A stretch of DNA of 64,000 bases from Halalkalibacter nanhaiisediminis (GTDB lineage: Bacteria; Bacillota; Bacilli; Bacillales; Bacillaceae_D), in the NCBI RefSeq assembly GCF_007830185.1, contig NZ_VLKZ01000001.1, positions 124,001-188,000 on the forward strand, given 5' to 3'. Positions 43,555 to 53,359 of the stretch are shown here, piece by piece. The notes beneath the pieces were generated by a model that did no database searches, was not told where the DNA came from, and saw nothing but the letters and a program-made list of their open reading frames with translations. How positions within the stretch are numbered: the first letter of the stretch is position 1; every line of letters starts with the position of its first letter. Made by a program: the position numbers and the translations under genes.

Positions 43555-43590
43555 GATGAGTGACCTAAGGATGGTTGCTCGTCTTTTTTT
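43555..43590 (+). terminator. Terminator after speB
   Basis: GATGAGTGACC pairs with GGTTGCTCGTC (all Watson-Crick or G-U), then T7. Confidence 0.88.
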
Positions 43591-43707
43591 ATAAAAATAT
43601 TGATTAACTAAGAAAGGCATACAGTTGTGTGTTGAAAAGTTATATAACCTTCTTGCAACTGCTTGCCAAACTCGCTAAACTTGAACAATAGAAAGGTGTG
43701 CGAGAGC

Positions 43708-44151
43708 ATGGAAAAAGCGATAAAACGTGCCATTAAAATGCGTTTTCAAACGAAAATAGCGCATGGTGATCATACAGAGTCTTATGAATTCACAACAAGA
43801 GGCGAACTTTATCATAAAGGGAATAACGATTACCTACGATTTGAGGAGTCGCTTTCTGAAACCGATACGGTACAAACAACGATGAAGTGGAATGGCCGCG
43901 AGTTGATGTTGATTCGTCAGGGCGTGATTTTAATGCGTCAAGCGTTTGTTTCTGGTGAAAAGACGGTTGGACGTTATGTCACACCAGAAGCTTCGTGGGA
44001 AACAACAGCGACAACAGATAAAGTCTTTGTCCAGTGGCCTTCAGGCAAACAAAAAGGGAGTATTCAATTGTCCTATCAATTTGCCTTACAGGGACAAGAT
44101 ACAGGAGTGCATCAAGTACGGTTGACATTAGAGGAGGATACAACAAAATGA
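43708..44151 (+). CDS. ywiB: DUF1934 family protein YwiB
   Basis: 147 residues forming a predicted lipocalin-like beta barrel ([58 protein letters not shown]). Function unknown. The Met at 43708 (MEKAIKRA) has AAAGGTG nine bases upstream; the earlier 43663 start is unlikely. Its stop overlaps the argS start (ATGA), so the two are translationally coupled, as in other Bacillus genomes. Confidence 0.85.
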   Translation: MEKAIKRAIKMRFQTKIAHGDHTESYEFTTRGELYHKGNNDYLRFEESLSETDTVQTTMKWNGRELMLIRQGVILMRQAFVSGEKTVGRYVTPEASWETTATTDKVFVQWPSGKQKGSIQLSYQFALQGQDTGVHQVRLTLEEDTTK

Positions 44152-45818
44152 ACAGTGTAGAACAAATAAAGCAGCAGCTTAAAGATGAAATTGCTGCTGC
44201 TGTAATAGAAGCAGGTCTTGCAACAGAGGAGCAGATTCCAGAGGTTGTGTTGGAAACACCTAAAGAAAAAACACACGGTGATTATGCGACAAATATGGCG
44301 ATGCAGCTAGCAAGAGTAGCAAAAAAAGCGCCGCGTACCATTGCAGAAGAACTAGTCGCTAAGTTAAATCATGAACGTGCGTCAATTGAAAAAGTAGAAA
44401 TTGCTGGACCTGGCTTCATTAACTTCTTTATGGATAACTCGTATTTACGTGAGATCGTTCCGACTGTTTTAAAAGCGGGCGATACATACGGCGAAACAAA
44501 TGTTGGAGCAGGCAAACGTATTCAAGTTGAGTTTGTTTCTGCTAACCCAACAGGGACGCTTCACTTAGGTCATGCCCGTGGTGCAGCTGTTGGTGATTCT
44601 CTTTGTAATGTCTTAGCGAAAGCTGGCTTTGAGGTTGAGCGTGAATATTACATCAATGATGCAGGTAATCAAATTAACAATCTGACGCTTTCACTTGAAG
44701 CTCGTTACTATCAAGCACTTGGTCTTGAAAAAGAAATGCCTGAGAGCGGCTATCATGGTCAAGATATTATTGGCTTTGGAAAGCAGCTTGCTGATGAGTA
44801 CGGCGATAAGTATGTTCACGTATCAGAGGAAGAGCGCCATGCGTTCTTGCGCCAATATGGATTAGAAAAAGAGCTTGATAAGATCAAGGTGGATTTAAAA
44901 GAATTCCGTGTCGAGTTCAATAACTGGTTCTCAGAAACGTCTTTATACGAAACAGATAAAGTAACAGAGACATTAAAGGTATTGAAGGAAAAAGGCGAAA
45001 TATATGAGGAAGACGGAGCAACGTGGTTCCGTTCGACAACATATGGTGATGATAAGGATCGTGTTTTAATCAAAAATGATGGAAGCTATACGTACTTAAC
45101 ACCAGATATCGCTTATCACCAAGACAAGATGAAGCGTGGCTTTGAAAAGCTGATCAACATTTGGGGAGCTGACCATCACGGCTATATCCCTCGTATGAGA
45201 GCGGCGATTCAGGCACTTGGTTATGCCCCTGAGCAGCTTGAAGTACAAATTATTCAAATGGTTAGCTTGTACCAAGGCGGGGAAAAGGTGAAGATGAGTA
45301 AGCGTACAGGGAAAGCTGTTACGTTGCGCGATCTAATGGAAGAAGTAGGAATTGATGCGACTCGTTATTTCTTTGCAATGCGCAGCCCAGATACGCAGCT
45401 TGATTTTGATATGGATTTAGCAGTGTCGAAATCAAATGAAAATCCAGTTTACTATGTTCAGTATGCCCATGCGCGTATTTGTAGCATGCTTCGTCAAGGT
45501 GAAGAGCAAGGCTTTAGCTTTGATGAGTCAACAGACCTCAAGAGCCTTGCTTCTGAAAAGGCATATGAGCTGTTAAAAACGGTTGGAGATTTCCCACTTG
45601 TTGTTGCAGAAGCAGCCGAGAAGCAAATGCCGCATCGTATTACAAACTATGCTCATGAGCTAGCTTCAACGCTTCATAGCTTCTACAATGCAGAACGTGT
45701 CATTGATCCAGAAGCTAGCCAAGAAACGAGTGCACGTCTTGCGTTAATGAAAGCGACACAAATCACAATCAAAAATGCACTTGCTCTTGTTGGAGTGAAT
45801 GCACCAGAAAAAATGTAA
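44148..45818 (+). CDS. argS: Arginyl-tRNA synthetase
   Basis: 556-residue class I synthetase. The N-terminal Add1 domain ([11 protein letters not shown] ... FINFFMD) precedes the HIGH-type motif [20 protein letters not shown] and the KMSKS-type [11 protein letters not shown]; the C-terminal anticodon domain ends with [13 protein letters not shown]. The frame opens at 44034 but the ATG at 44148 has GAGGAGG upstream and overlaps the ywiB stop codon (ATGA). No T-box leader is present, so regulation is through the ywiB transcript. Confidence 0.97.
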   Translation: MNSVEQIKQQLKDEIAAAVIEAGLATEEQIPEVVLETPKEKTHGDYATNMAMQLARVAKKAPRTIAEELVAKLNHERASIEKVEIAGPGFINFFMDNSYLREIVPTVLKAGDTYGETNVGAGKRIQVEFVSANPTGTLHLGHARGAAVGDSLCNVLAKAGFEVEREYYINDAGNQINNLTLSLEARYYQALGLEKEMPESGYHGQDIIGFGKQLADEYGDKYVHVSEEERHAFLRQYGLEKELDKIKVDLKEFRVEFNNWFSETSLYETDKVTETLKVLKEKGEIYEEDGATWFRSTTYGDDKDRVLIKNDGSYTYLTPDIAYHQDKMKRGFEKLINIWGADHHGYIPRMRAAIQALGYAPEQLEVQIIQMVSLYQGGEKVKMSKRTGKAVTLRDLMEEVGIDATRYFFAMRSPDTQLDFDMDLAVSKSNENPVYYVQYAHARICSMLRQGEEQGFSFDESTDLKSLASEKAYELLKTVGDFPLVVAEAAEKQMPHRITNYAHELASTLHSFYNAERVIDPEASQETSARLALMKATQITIKNALALVGVNAPEKM

Positions 45819-45824
45819 TCAACG

Positions 45825-45862
45825 AAGCTCTCCCCATGCTATGTGTAGGGGGAGAGCTTTTG
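45825..45862 (+). terminator. Terminator after argS
   Basis: Stem AAGCTCTCCCC / GGGGGAGAGCTT, then TTTTG. Confidence 0.85.
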
Positions 45863-45893
45863 TGTGAAAATAAGAAAATGAGGTGACAAGATC

Positions 45894-46376
45894 ATGGAAA
45901 TTATTTTTTGGATTCTCATTATAGCTCTATTTATTTTGAGCTTTGTTGGGTTGATTTTTCCGATTGTTCCGTCTGTACTCGTATTATGGGGTGGATTTCT
46001 TCTGTATCAATTTGGGATCGACGGTGAGCCCCTTTCGATTTGGTTCTGGATCGGTGCGGGTGTCTTAACGATTTTGATGATTGCCGCTGATTTGATAGCG
46101 AGTCAGTTTTTTGTGAAAAAATACGGCGGTTCAAAATGGGGAGAGAGGATGGCAGCCATTGGTGTCATCATCGGTTCATTTGTCTATCCACCATTTGGTG
46201 TCATTCTTGTGCCGTTTCTTCTCGTCTTTGTCACAGAGCTAATGTCAGCGAAAAATGCGAGGCATGCCTTTATGGTTGCGATTGCGTCTTTGTTTGCCTT
46301 CCTAAGCAGTACCTTTGCTAAGTTCGTTGTGCAGTTGTTGCTAATTGTTTGGTTTGTTATTGAAGTTATTGTTTAA
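45894..46376 (+). CDS. DUF456 family membrane protein
   Basis: 160 residues with about four membrane helices and the DUF456 pattern (LPIVPSVLVLWGG-like at the N-terminus, ADLIASQFFVKKYGGSKWG in the middle, a Gly-rich GVIIGSFVYPPFGVILVPFL helix). Function unknown. ATG at 45894 after GAGGTGAC. Confidence 0.82.
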   Translation: MEIIFWILIIALFILSFVGLIFPIVPSVLVLWGGFLLYQFGIDGEPLSIWFWIGAGVLTILMIAADLIASQFFVKKYGGSKWGERMAAIGVIIGSFVYPPFGVILVPFLLVFVTELMSAKNARHAFMVAIASLFAFLSSTFAKFVVQLLLIVWFVIEVIV

Positions 46377-46504
46377 TCGATTAATGTTGGCATTTCTCGT
46401 TTCATCGATAAACCCTCCAATTTGCCCGATACAAGTTGTTTCGCTTAATCAAGGAATAAAGCCAACGTTTTCAGACATCATAAGAATAGAAAGAAGGGAT
46501 ATTG

Positions 46505-46675
46505 ATGCAAGAAATCATCCTTGCCCTAATTGCGGGACTGGCTGTTGGATTTGTTTTTGCGCTTATTAAGCTGCCGATCCCTGCCCCACCAGCACTCTCA
46601 GGTATTATGGGTATTGTCGGCATTTTTCTAGGCTACAAGCTGTTTCAATGGGTTATGCCATTTTTTCAGTCATAG
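46505..46675 (+). CDS. XapX domain small membrane protein
   Basis: 56 residues beginning MQEIILALIAGLAVGFVFAL and ending PFFQS, with two membrane helices separated by KLPIPAPPALSG; the Pro-rich linker and the GIMGIVGIFLGY helix are the XapX (DUF1427) signature. Function unknown. AAGAAGGGAT lies upstream of the ATG. Stop at 46673-46675. Confidence 0.8.
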   Translation: MQEIILALIAGLAVGFVFALIKLPIPAPPALSGIMGIVGIFLGYKLFQWVMPFFQS

Positions 46676-46740
46676 GGGTTGAGAAGTCCTTGTAAGCTAG
46701 TGTATCCCCACTGATCTTTAAGAGGAAGGGGACGAGTGAT

Positions 46741-47514
46741 TTGCCGTATTTTCAGTATGGAGATGTGAATCTTTATTACGAGGTACATGGAGAAGGTATG
46801 CCGATTGTTTTTTGTCATCCTCCTGTGATGGGCCATCTGACGTTTCGGTTTCAACGTCCATTAGCAAAGAGTTATCAGCTCATTTTTGTTGATTTACTGG
46901 ACAGTGGACGCACAACAAGAGTACATCCCGTGTCCTCTGTCACCGATCTTATGGAGATGGTCCATGCCCTTGTTGTCGATTTGAAATTAGGACCTGTGAT
47001 TTTATGCGGGTATTCAAATGGAGGAGCAATTCCTCAAGAGTTTGCTTTGCAGTACCCTGATCAAACAGCAGGAGTCATTCTAATTGGAGGCTTTCCAGAG
47101 GTATCGACCTTTTTACTGAAAAAAGAGTTTGAACTAGGTATATGGGCTGCTAGAAAACAGCTATTGAATCTATTTTCTTTGATGCTACCAGCGGCTCATT
47201 TCAATTCACATACATGTCGTCGTGACATGGCGAATTTTATTAAACAAGCAGATGGACCAACATTACAGCGGATTTATGAAGCCGGAATGAAATACGTATC
47301 AACAGATCGACTTCAGCATATAACGGCACCTCTGCTCTTGATTTATGGTGCGCGTGATCTCTACATGCGCTCATACTTGCTTCCGTATTGCCAAAAAGTA
47401 AAGGACATCGACATTGCTTTTGTGAGCAATGTTGCTCATCAAGTACCAACAAAACGACCAGATGAATGCAATCAAATTATTGATAGCTGGATCAAACGAA
47501 AGAGCCTTGCTTAA
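46741..47514 (+). CDS. Alpha/beta hydrolase
   Basis: 257 residues. FCHPPVMGHLTF is the oxyanion region, CGYSNGGAIPQE the nucleophile elbow (Ser), GARDLYM the acid and VAHQVPTKRP the His. Resembles esterases and haloperoxidase-like hydrolases; substrate unknown. TTG start at 46741 following GAGGAAGGGGACGAG. Different subfamily from the hydrolase at 21956. Confidence 0.87.
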   Translation: MPYFQYGDVNLYYEVHGEGMPIVFCHPPVMGHLTFRFQRPLAKSYQLIFVDLLDSGRTTRVHPVSSVTDLMEMVHALVVDLKLGPVILCGYSNGGAIPQEFALQYPDQTAGVILIGGFPEVSTFLLKKEFELGIWAARKQLLNLFSLMLPAAHFNSHTCRRDMANFIKQADGPTLQRIYEAGMKYVSTDRLQHITAPLLLIYGARDLYMRSYLLPYCQKVKDIDIAFVSNVAHQVPTKRPDECNQIIDSWIKRKSLA

Positions 47515-47532
47515 AATTGCGAGGCTCTTTTA
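47500..47532. terminator. Bidirectional terminator
   Basis: Stem AAGAGCCTTGC / GCGAGGCTCTT followed by TT, between convergent hydrolase and cardiolipin synthase genes. Confidence 0.82.
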
Positions 47533-47538
47533 ATGTTG

Positions 47539-48735
47539 CTATAACAATCCTGACACAAGAGTGGCAAATTTTTCTCTCATTCTGTCGATAAGAGATCTTG
47601 ATCTTAAAGCCTCGATCGTTAGACGTTCTGAAATGGCGATATCGTGTTGAAGTTCTTTTAAGACGGTTTGAACGATTTCTGTATCATAGATAAGACAATT
47701 GATTTCATGATTAATGTGGAAACTACGTTTGTCAAAATTAGCTGTACCAACATCACACATTTGCTCATCAATGACGATCGACTTCGCATGAAAGAAGCCG
47801 CGATAATATTGATAGACATTAACCCCGGCCTCCACTAAGGGTAAAAGGTAAGGAAAGGCCGCCTCCTTTACAAGAGGATGGTCAGCTTTTTTCGGAAGAA
47901 TAAGGCTAACATCAACGCCTCTTTTTGCAGCATAAATCAGCTCCTGCTGCAACAGTTCACCCGGGATGAAATAGGGTGTACCGATTACAATGGTTGCTTT
48001 TGCCTGTTTCACTAAATCAATAAAGGTGTCCTCAAGATAAACGCCATCTGTAGGCAGAATTCGTAGGGGATGTGGTCCTTTTACTAATGGTGGATAGTGT
48101 GACTCTTCTTTTACATCCACCTGTTTTGCTGTCTGCCAGTCCTGCAAAAATTGTTCCTGTAAATCTTGAACGCCATCTCCTTTTATTCGAAGGTGAAAAT
48201 CACGCCAAAAACCGAATGTTGAATCCCTTCCTAAATACTCATCACCAATATTATAGCCACCAATATAGCCAATACGGCCATCAGCAATCGCGATTTTGCG
48301 ATGGTTTCTTCGATTTAGTGTGAAAAACAGAAAAGGGAAGTTGGGAGGGTGAGAATAGGCAAATTGAATCCCTGCTTGTTTCATTTGTTTTAGTTGTTTT
48401 TTTGAGATGTGGCAGCCAAAACGGTCAACTAGAATGCGAACAACAACTCCCTCTCTTGATTTTCCTTCTAAGATGCTAATGAGCTTACTGCCGATATGAT
48501 CACTACGGAAAATATAAAAAAGAAGATGAATATGATCAGTGGCTTGCTGCATATCTTGAAGTAGATACTGAAAAAATTCTTCTCCAGTTGGAAGTAATTC
48601 AATTTCCCCGTAGCGTGTCTTTTGCTCATGCTTCGTCGCTTCTTGCCGTTGCTTATTCCGTCCGAGCACAAAATCAATCCGCAACCATACAATAATAGTA
48701 ATAATGATAAGAATAGAAAGGATGAATCCATGCAT
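47539..48735 (-). CDS. clsB: Cardiolipin synthase-like phospholipase D family protein
   Basis: 398-residue phospholipase D superfamily enzyme with an N-terminal membrane helix (about 3-22) and two HKD motifs: NHRKIAIADGRIGYIGGYNIGDEYLG and FHAKSIVIDEQMCDVGTANFDKRS. Condenses phosphatidylglycerol to cardiolipin. Size and position next to fadF match B. subtilis YwjE/ClsB. ATG at 48735 after GAAGGTTAAA. Divergent from the fadF operon. Confidence 0.9.
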   Translation of the reverse strand: MHGFILSILIIITIIVWLRIDFVLGRNKQRQEATKHEQKTRYGEIELLPTGEEFFQYLLQDMQQATDHIHLLFYIFRSDHIGSKLISILEGKSREGVVVRILVDRFGCHISKKQLKQMKQAGIQFAYSHPPNFPFLFFTLNRRNHRKIAIADGRIGYIGGYNIGDEYLGRDSTFGFWRDFHLRIKGDGVQDLQEQFLQDWQTAKQVDVKEESHYPPLVKGPHPLRILPTDGVYLEDTFIDLVKQAKATIVIGTPYFIPGELLQQELIYAAKRGVDVSLILPKKADHPLVKEAAFPYLLPLVEAGVNVYQYYRGFFHAKSIVIDEQMCDVGTANFDKRSFHINHEINCLIYDTEIVQTVLKELQHDIAISERLTIEALRSRSLIDRMREKFATLVSGLL

Positions 48736-48808
48736 AATTTAACCTTCTTTCTAAACAAGTCCTAATCATAGCATTACCCAAATGGAGAAAAATTTTTAAA
48801 AAAATTTC

Positions 48809-48845
48809 CGACTGAATGCTCATTCATTAAAATATATGCTATAAT
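48809..48845 (+). promoter_or_regulatory. fadF promoter with FadR-like palindrome
   Basis: TGAATG-CT-CATTCA (48813-48826) is a palindrome built from the half-sites of the B. subtilis FadR box (TGAATGANTANTCATTCA); aligned as an 18-mer it matches at most positions with three mismatches. It overlaps the -35 of an extended -10 promoter TGCTATAAT (48837-48845). Suggests acyl-CoA-responsive repression of the operon; the regulator is uncertain. Confidence 0.5.
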
Positions 48846-48948
48846 GACGTTATAAAATTTGTTATTTTCTAAACATTCAATTTGACTATCCGTTACTTTA
48901 GCAAAATGCTGACAGAAAAGCTTGGGCGGATGAAAGGGGACGTTATTT

Positions 48949-51051
48949 GTGGAAGCGTTAACATGGATCAATTGGCTTGCGTTTCTTCTTGTAACTGGCT
49001 ATGCAGTGTATTTGTTCGTTACGCTAGTCAGAACAAGGTATGAATACATTAAGCTCGGTAAAAAAGCTGAGTTTAATCATACGATGAAGGAACGCCTTGA
49101 TGCGGTTTGGATCAATGTGTTTGGACAGAAGAAACTCCTTAAGGATAAGAAAAGTGGGATCATCCATCTTATGTTCTTCTATGGATTTTTGATGGTTCAA
49201 CTCGGGGCAATCGATTTGATTTGGAAAGGGCTTGCGATTGGCTCGCACTTACCATTAGGCCCGCTTTATCCGTACTTTACCTTTTTCCAAGAAATCGTCG
49301 TAATCATGATTTTAGTGGCGGTTGTGTGGGCTTTCTATCGTCGTTACATTGAGAAGCTTGTCCGTCTGAAGCGGGGCTGGAAATCAGGGCTTGTCCTCAT
49401 TTTCATTGGTGGTTTGATGACATCAAAGCTGATTGCAAAAGGAATGGAGATTATTTGGCTTGGAAAACCACTTAGTGGCTTTGAACCGATTGCCTCAGGT
49501 ATTGCAGCTGTCTTTAGCTTCGTATCACCTGCAGTGGCAGGCAGCCTATTCTTTGTCTTCTGGTGGATGCATTTATTATTCTTACTCACTTTCCTTGTTT
49601 ATGTGCCTCAATCAAAGCATGCCCATTTAATTGCGGGTCCAATTAATGTCTTTCTTGGTCGTACGCACAAGGTTGGACGCCTTTCATCGATCAACTTTGA
49701 AGATGAAAGCCAAGAAGTATTCGGTGTTAATAAGATTGAAGATTTTAATCAAAAGCAATTAGTTGATTTGTATGCCTGTGTGGAGTGCGGGCGCTGTACG
49801 AACATGTGTCCAGCAACCAGCACAGGAAAGATGCTCTCACCAATGGATCTGATTGTGAAAATGCGTGATCACTTAACAGAAAAAGGCGCAGCTGTAACGT
49901 CAAAATCAGCATGGCTACCTGCATTTGCTTTTTCGAATACAAAAGCAAACCAACTAGCGATGGCGGGTGCTGGTGGATCCGAAGCGGCAGCTGGCTATGA
50001 TGTAAGCTTAATTGGTGACGTCATTACAGAGGAAGAAATTTGGGCCTGTACAACGTGCCGTAACTGTGAAGATCAATGCCCAGTCATGAATGAGCACGTT
50101 GATAAAATTATCGATTTGCGTCGTTATCTCGTGCTAACAGAAGGAAAGATGGATGCTGATGCGCAGCGTGCGATGACAAACATCGAACGTCAAGGCAATC
50201 CTTGGGGTATTAGCCGTAAGGAGCGTGAAAACTGGCGCGAGGGACGTGAGGATATTCACGTACCAACAGTCAAAGAGATGGAAAAAGCAGGCGAGGAATT
50301 TGAATATCTTTTCTTTGCTGGTTCAATGGGTTCATATGATAAGCGTAGTCAAAAGATTGCCCAATCGTTTGCGAAAGTGCTAAATGAAGCAGGTGTTTCA
50401 TTTGCGATCATTGGGAACAAAGAAAAGAATTCTGGTGATACACCACGCAGACTCGGAAACGAATTTCTTTTCCAAGAGCTTGCGACAGCCAATATTGAAT
50501 TATTCCAAAAGCATGGTGTCAAGAAAATCGTGACGATTGATCCGCATGCCTACAATACGTTTAAAAATGAGTACCCTGAATTCGGTCTTGAAGATGTGGA
50601 AGTCTATCACCATACCGAATTGCTAGCGAAGCTGATAGCAGAAGGCCGTATTAAGCCGAAATATGAAGTAAATGAAACGATTGTTTATCATGACTCCTGT
50701 TATCTTGGTCGTTACAACGAGGTTTACGAGCCGCCGCGTGAAATCTTAAAAGCAATTCCAGGCGTAAAGCTAACCGAAATGGAGCGCAACAGAGAAAACG
50801 GAATGTGCTGTGGTGCTGGTGGAGGCATGATGTGGATGGAAGAAGATGCTGGTCAACGTGTCAATGTTGCTCGGACAGAACAGGCTCTTGAAGTCAAGCC
50901 ATCTATGATCGGAAGTGGATGTCCTTACTGCCTAACCATGCTTAGTGATGGGACGAAGGCGAAAGAAGTCGAGGAAGACGTTCAAACGTTAGACATTGTA
51001 GAAATTTTAGAAAAATCACTTTTTAAGAAGGAGAATGAGCTCGTTCACTAG
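48949..51051 (+). CDS. fadF: ETF:menaquinone oxidoreductase-type iron-sulfur protein FadF
   Basis: 700 residues. The N-terminus is a NarI-like membrane domain of five to six helices, followed by two 4Fe-4S motifs, CVECGRCTNMCP (about 277) and CTTCRNCEDQCP (about 366). Two CCG-type cysteine domains follow (HDSCYLGR ... MCCGAGGGMMW and GSGCPYC). This is the membrane electron acceptor that passes electrons from electron-transfer flavoprotein, reduced by acyl-CoA dehydrogenases, to menaquinone. GTG start at 48949 after AAAGGGGACG. It heads the acyl-CoA operon. etfA/etfB are not in the window. Confidence 0.92.
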   Translation: MEALTWINWLAFLLVTGYAVYLFVTLVRTRYEYIKLGKKAEFNHTMKERLDAVWINVFGQKKLLKDKKSGIIHLMFFYGFLMVQLGAIDLIWKGLAIGSHLPLGPLYPYFTFFQEIVVIMILVAVVWAFYRRYIEKLVRLKRGWKSGLVLIFIGGLMTSKLIAKGMEIIWLGKPLSGFEPIASGIAAVFSFVSPAVAGSLFFVFWWMHLLFLLTFLVYVPQSKHAHLIAGPINVFLGRTHKVGRLSSINFEDESQEVFGVNKIEDFNQKQLVDLYACVECGRCTNMCPATSTGKMLSPMDLIVKMRDHLTEKGAAVTSKSAWLPAFAFSNTKANQLAMAGAGGSEAAAGYDVSLIGDVITEEEIWACTTCRNCEDQCPVMNEHVDKIIDLRRYLVLTEGKMDADAQRAMTNIERQGNPWGISRKERENWREGREDIHVPTVKEMEKAGEEFEYLFFAGSMGSYDKRSQKIAQSFAKVLNEAGVSFAIIGNKEKNSGDTPRRLGNEFLFQELATANIELFQKHGVKKIVTIDPHAYNTFKNEYPEFGLEDVEVYHHTELLAKLIAEGRIKPKYEVNETIVYHDSCYLGRYNEVYEPPREILKAIPGVKLTEMERNRENGMCCGAGGGMMWMEEDAGQRVNVARTEQALEVKPSMIGSGCPYCLTMLSDGTKAKEVEEDVQTLDIVEILEKSLFKKENELVH

Positions 51052-51128
51052 AATAAATTAAAGTAAGGGCTTTCAAAGACTTCTATACTAGCTAAATAAA
51101 AACAATATGGAAGATAAAACTATCTCGT

Positions 51129-51149
51129 CCTGCTTTGTCATAAAGCAGG
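51129..51149 (+). terminator. Hairpin between fadF and the thiolase gene
   Basis: 8-bp stem CCTGCTTT / AAAGCAGG with a 5-base loop and no following T-run. It may be a weak terminator or processing site before the operator at 51169. Confidence 0.35.
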
Positions 51150-51168
51150 ATAGATGTTTGTTCTAATT

Positions 51169-51188
51169 CCGAGCGAGCGTTCGGTCGG
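51169..51188. promoter_or_regulatory. Probable TetR-type operator before the thiolase gene
   Basis: CCGAGCGAGCGTTCGGTCGG is an inverted repeat (8 of 10 arm positions). Read on the minus strand, CGAACGCTCGCTCG matches the published PaaR-type pattern CNAACGNNCGTTNG with one mismatch. It lies about 30 bases before the thiolase start. The TetR regulator encoded at 55741 is the obvious candidate binder. Confidence 0.6.
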
Positions 51189-51220
51189 TATTAGTAAAAT
51201 TTTTAAAAGGAGAGATTCGT

Positions 51221-52399
51221 ATGAAGACGGTTATTGTCAGTGGAGCTAGAACGCCTTTTGCTAAGTTCGGTGGGGCCTTAAGTAGCTTGAGTGCTGCAAA
51301 GCTTGGCGGAATTGCGATTAGAGAGACATTAGCACGAGCGAATTGGTCTGGAAAACAAGTTGATGAGCTCATCATTGGAAATGTTCTTCAAGCTGGGCAA
51401 GGTCAAATTCCGTCTCGTCAAGCAGCACATGCAGCGGGCTTACCTTGGACTGTTCAAACGGAAACGATCAATAAAGTATGTGCATCAGGCATGAGAAGTG
51501 TCACGATGGCTGATCAGTTGATTCGTTTAGGAGACGCGAACGTTGTTGTGGCTGGTGGAATGGAATCCATGAGTAATGCGCCTTACTATCTTCCAAAAGC
51601 GCGCTGGGGAGCGAGAATGGGTCATTCGGAAATGATTGACGGAATGGTGTACGATGGCTTGACGTGCTCATTTGAAAATGTCCATATGGGCACGTATGGA
51701 AATGGTGTGGCGCAGGAGCTTAAGCTATCTCGCAAGGCGCAGGATGAGTGGGCATATCGCAGTCAAATGCGTGCTGCAAAAGCAATAGAATCAGGTACAT
51801 TTGCTGACGAAATCGTCGCCGTCTCCATTCCGCAACGTAAAGGAGATGCTGTACTCGTTCGTGAAGATGAGGCGCCGCGCAAAGATACGTCGCTTGAATC
51901 ACTGGCAAAACTGAAACCGGCTTTTGATAAGGATGGAACGATCACAGCTGGAAATGCGCCAGGGGTAAACGACGGTGCAGCAGCCCTTTTGCTTATGTCC
52001 GAGGAAAAGGCTAAGCAAGAAGGACTCTCGCCACTGGCAACAATTATCGCTCATACGGCTCTTGCCACAAAGCCTGAAGATTTTCCAAAGACTCCAGGCC
52101 TTGTGATTAATCAACTCTTAGATAAAACAAACCTTAAAGCATCAGACATTGATCTTTTTGAAATTAATGAAGCGTTTGCGGCAGTCGCGCTTGCTAGCAG
52201 GCAACTTGCTGATCTTGATCCAGAAAAAATCAATGTGAATGGTGGGGCGGTTGCTCTCGGTCATCCAATTGGAGCAAGTGGAACGCGGATTATTTTAACA
52301 CTTGCTTATGAATTAAAAAGACGAGGCGGCGGCTTAGGTATTGCCTCCATTTGCAGTGGTGGTGGGCAAGGGGATGCTATTTTAATCGAAGTAAAGTAA
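51221..52399 (+). CDS. Acetyl-CoA C-acetyltransferase (thiolase)
   Basis: 392-residue thiolase II. Catalytic residues: Cys in [11 protein letters not shown] (about 89), His in [10 protein letters not shown] and Cys in [11 protein letters not shown]. Cleaves acetoacetyl-CoA to two acetyl-CoA, or longer 3-ketoacyl-CoA. Resembles MmgA. ATG at 51221 behind AAAGGAGAG. Second gene of the acyl-CoA operon; the preceding gap of 170 bases carries a probable operator, so it may have its own promoter. Confidence 0.93.
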   Translation: MKTVIVSGARTPFAKFGGALSSLSAAKLGGIAIRETLARANWSGKQVDELIIGNVLQAGQGQIPSRQAAHAAGLPWTVQTETINKVCASGMRSVTMADQLIRLGDANVVVAGGMESMSNAPYYLPKARWGARMGHSEMIDGMVYDGLTCSFENVHMGTYGNGVAQELKLSRKAQDEWAYRSQMRAAKAIESGTFADEIVAVSIPQRKGDAVLVREDEAPRKDTSLESLAKLKPAFDKDGTITAGNAPGVNDGAAALLLMSEEKAKQEGLSPLATIIAHTALATKPEDFPKTPGLVINQLLDKTNLKASDIDLFEINEAFAAVALASRQLADLDPEKINVNGGAVALGHPIGASGTRIILTLAYELKRRGGGLGIASICSGGGQGDAILIEVK

Positions 52400-52435
52400 G
52401 GTTTTAAAATGAAAAACACTGAAAGGGAGAGAAGG

Positions 52436-53290
52436 ATGGAGATAAAAAAAGTAATGGTCATTGGTGCAGGACAAATGGGGTCAGGGATTGCACAAGTGCA
52501 TGCTATGGCAGGTCTTGATGTTGTCTTGCATGACTTAAAGTCCGAATTTGTAGAACGTGGAATGTCAACAATGACAAAGAACCTTCTACGCCAAGTTGAA
52601 AAGGGTCGAATAAGTGAAGCAGATAAGGAAAGTATTCTTAGCCGTATAAGCACATCAACAGATTTAACAAATGCAAGTGATGTCGATGTCGTCATTGAAG
52701 CGGCAGTTGAAAATATGGACATTAAAACAGCTTTGTTTGCTGAGCTTGATCAAATTGCGCCAGCTCATGCCATCCTAGCTACGAATACGTCCTCTCTTCC
52801 GATTACAGAAATTGCAGCAGCGACCAAGCGTCCAGAGCAAGTGATCGGCATGCACTTTATGAATCCAGTTCCAGTAATGAAGCTGGTTGAAATTATTCGC
52901 GGGCTTGCGACAAGCGAAAAAGTGTATCAAGCGATTAAAGATCTTAGCCTGAAGCTTGAAAAAACACCTGTTGAAGTCAATGATTTCCCAGGATTCGTGT
53001 CCAATCGAATTTTAATGCCGATGATTAATGAAGCGATTTATACCGTGTTTGAAGGTGTTGCGTCACCAGAAGCGGTAGATGAAGTGATGAAGCTTGGGAT
53101 GAATCATCCGATGGGGCCATTGACTTTGGCTGACTTCATTGGTCTTGATACGTGCCTTTATATTATGGAGACGTTACATGAAGGCTTTGGAGATGATAAA
53201 TACCGTCCGTGTCCATTGCTTCGTAAATATGTTAAAGCTGGCTGGCTTGGGAAAAAATCAGGACGTGGCTTCTATACGTACGAAGCATAG
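52436..53290 (+). CDS. 3-hydroxybutyryl-CoA dehydrogenase
   Basis: 284-residue NAD-dependent 3-hydroxyacyl-CoA dehydrogenase (MmgB type). Rossmann motif [16 protein letters not shown] at the start; catalytic His in [15 protein letters not shown] and the [12 protein letters not shown] dimer segment. Oxidises 3-hydroxybutyryl-CoA to acetoacetyl-CoA for the thiolase. The Met at 52436 (MEIKKV) with GGGAGAGAAGG upstream is preferred over 52409. Confidence 0.93.
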   Translation: MEIKKVMVIGAGQMGSGIAQVHAMAGLDVVLHDLKSEFVERGMSTMTKNLLRQVEKGRISEADKESILSRISTSTDLTNASDVDVVIEAAVENMDIKTALFAELDQIAPAHAILATNTSSLPITEIAAATKRPEQVIGMHFMNPVPVMKLVEIIRGLATSEKVYQAIKDLSLKLEKTPVEVNDFPGFVSNRILMPMINEAIYTVFEGVASPEAVDEVMKLGMNHPMGPLTLADFIGLDTCLYIMETLHEGFGDDKYRPCPLLRKYVKAGWLGKKSGRGFYTYEA

Positions 53291-53359
53291 GTAACGCACA
53301 TACGTAAGGGAATGTATCATATAGGACATCAAGATGGACTTCAAAGGAGGGTGAAAGGG

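Noticed and set aside
44034-44147. N-terminal extension of argS
   Set aside because: It overlaps ywiB in another frame, while the ATG at 44148 has a strong ribosome site and gives the usual length.
44100-44150. T-box leader for argS
   Set aside because: argS starts inside the end of ywiB, leaving no room for a leader, and no T-box sequence is present upstream of ywiB.
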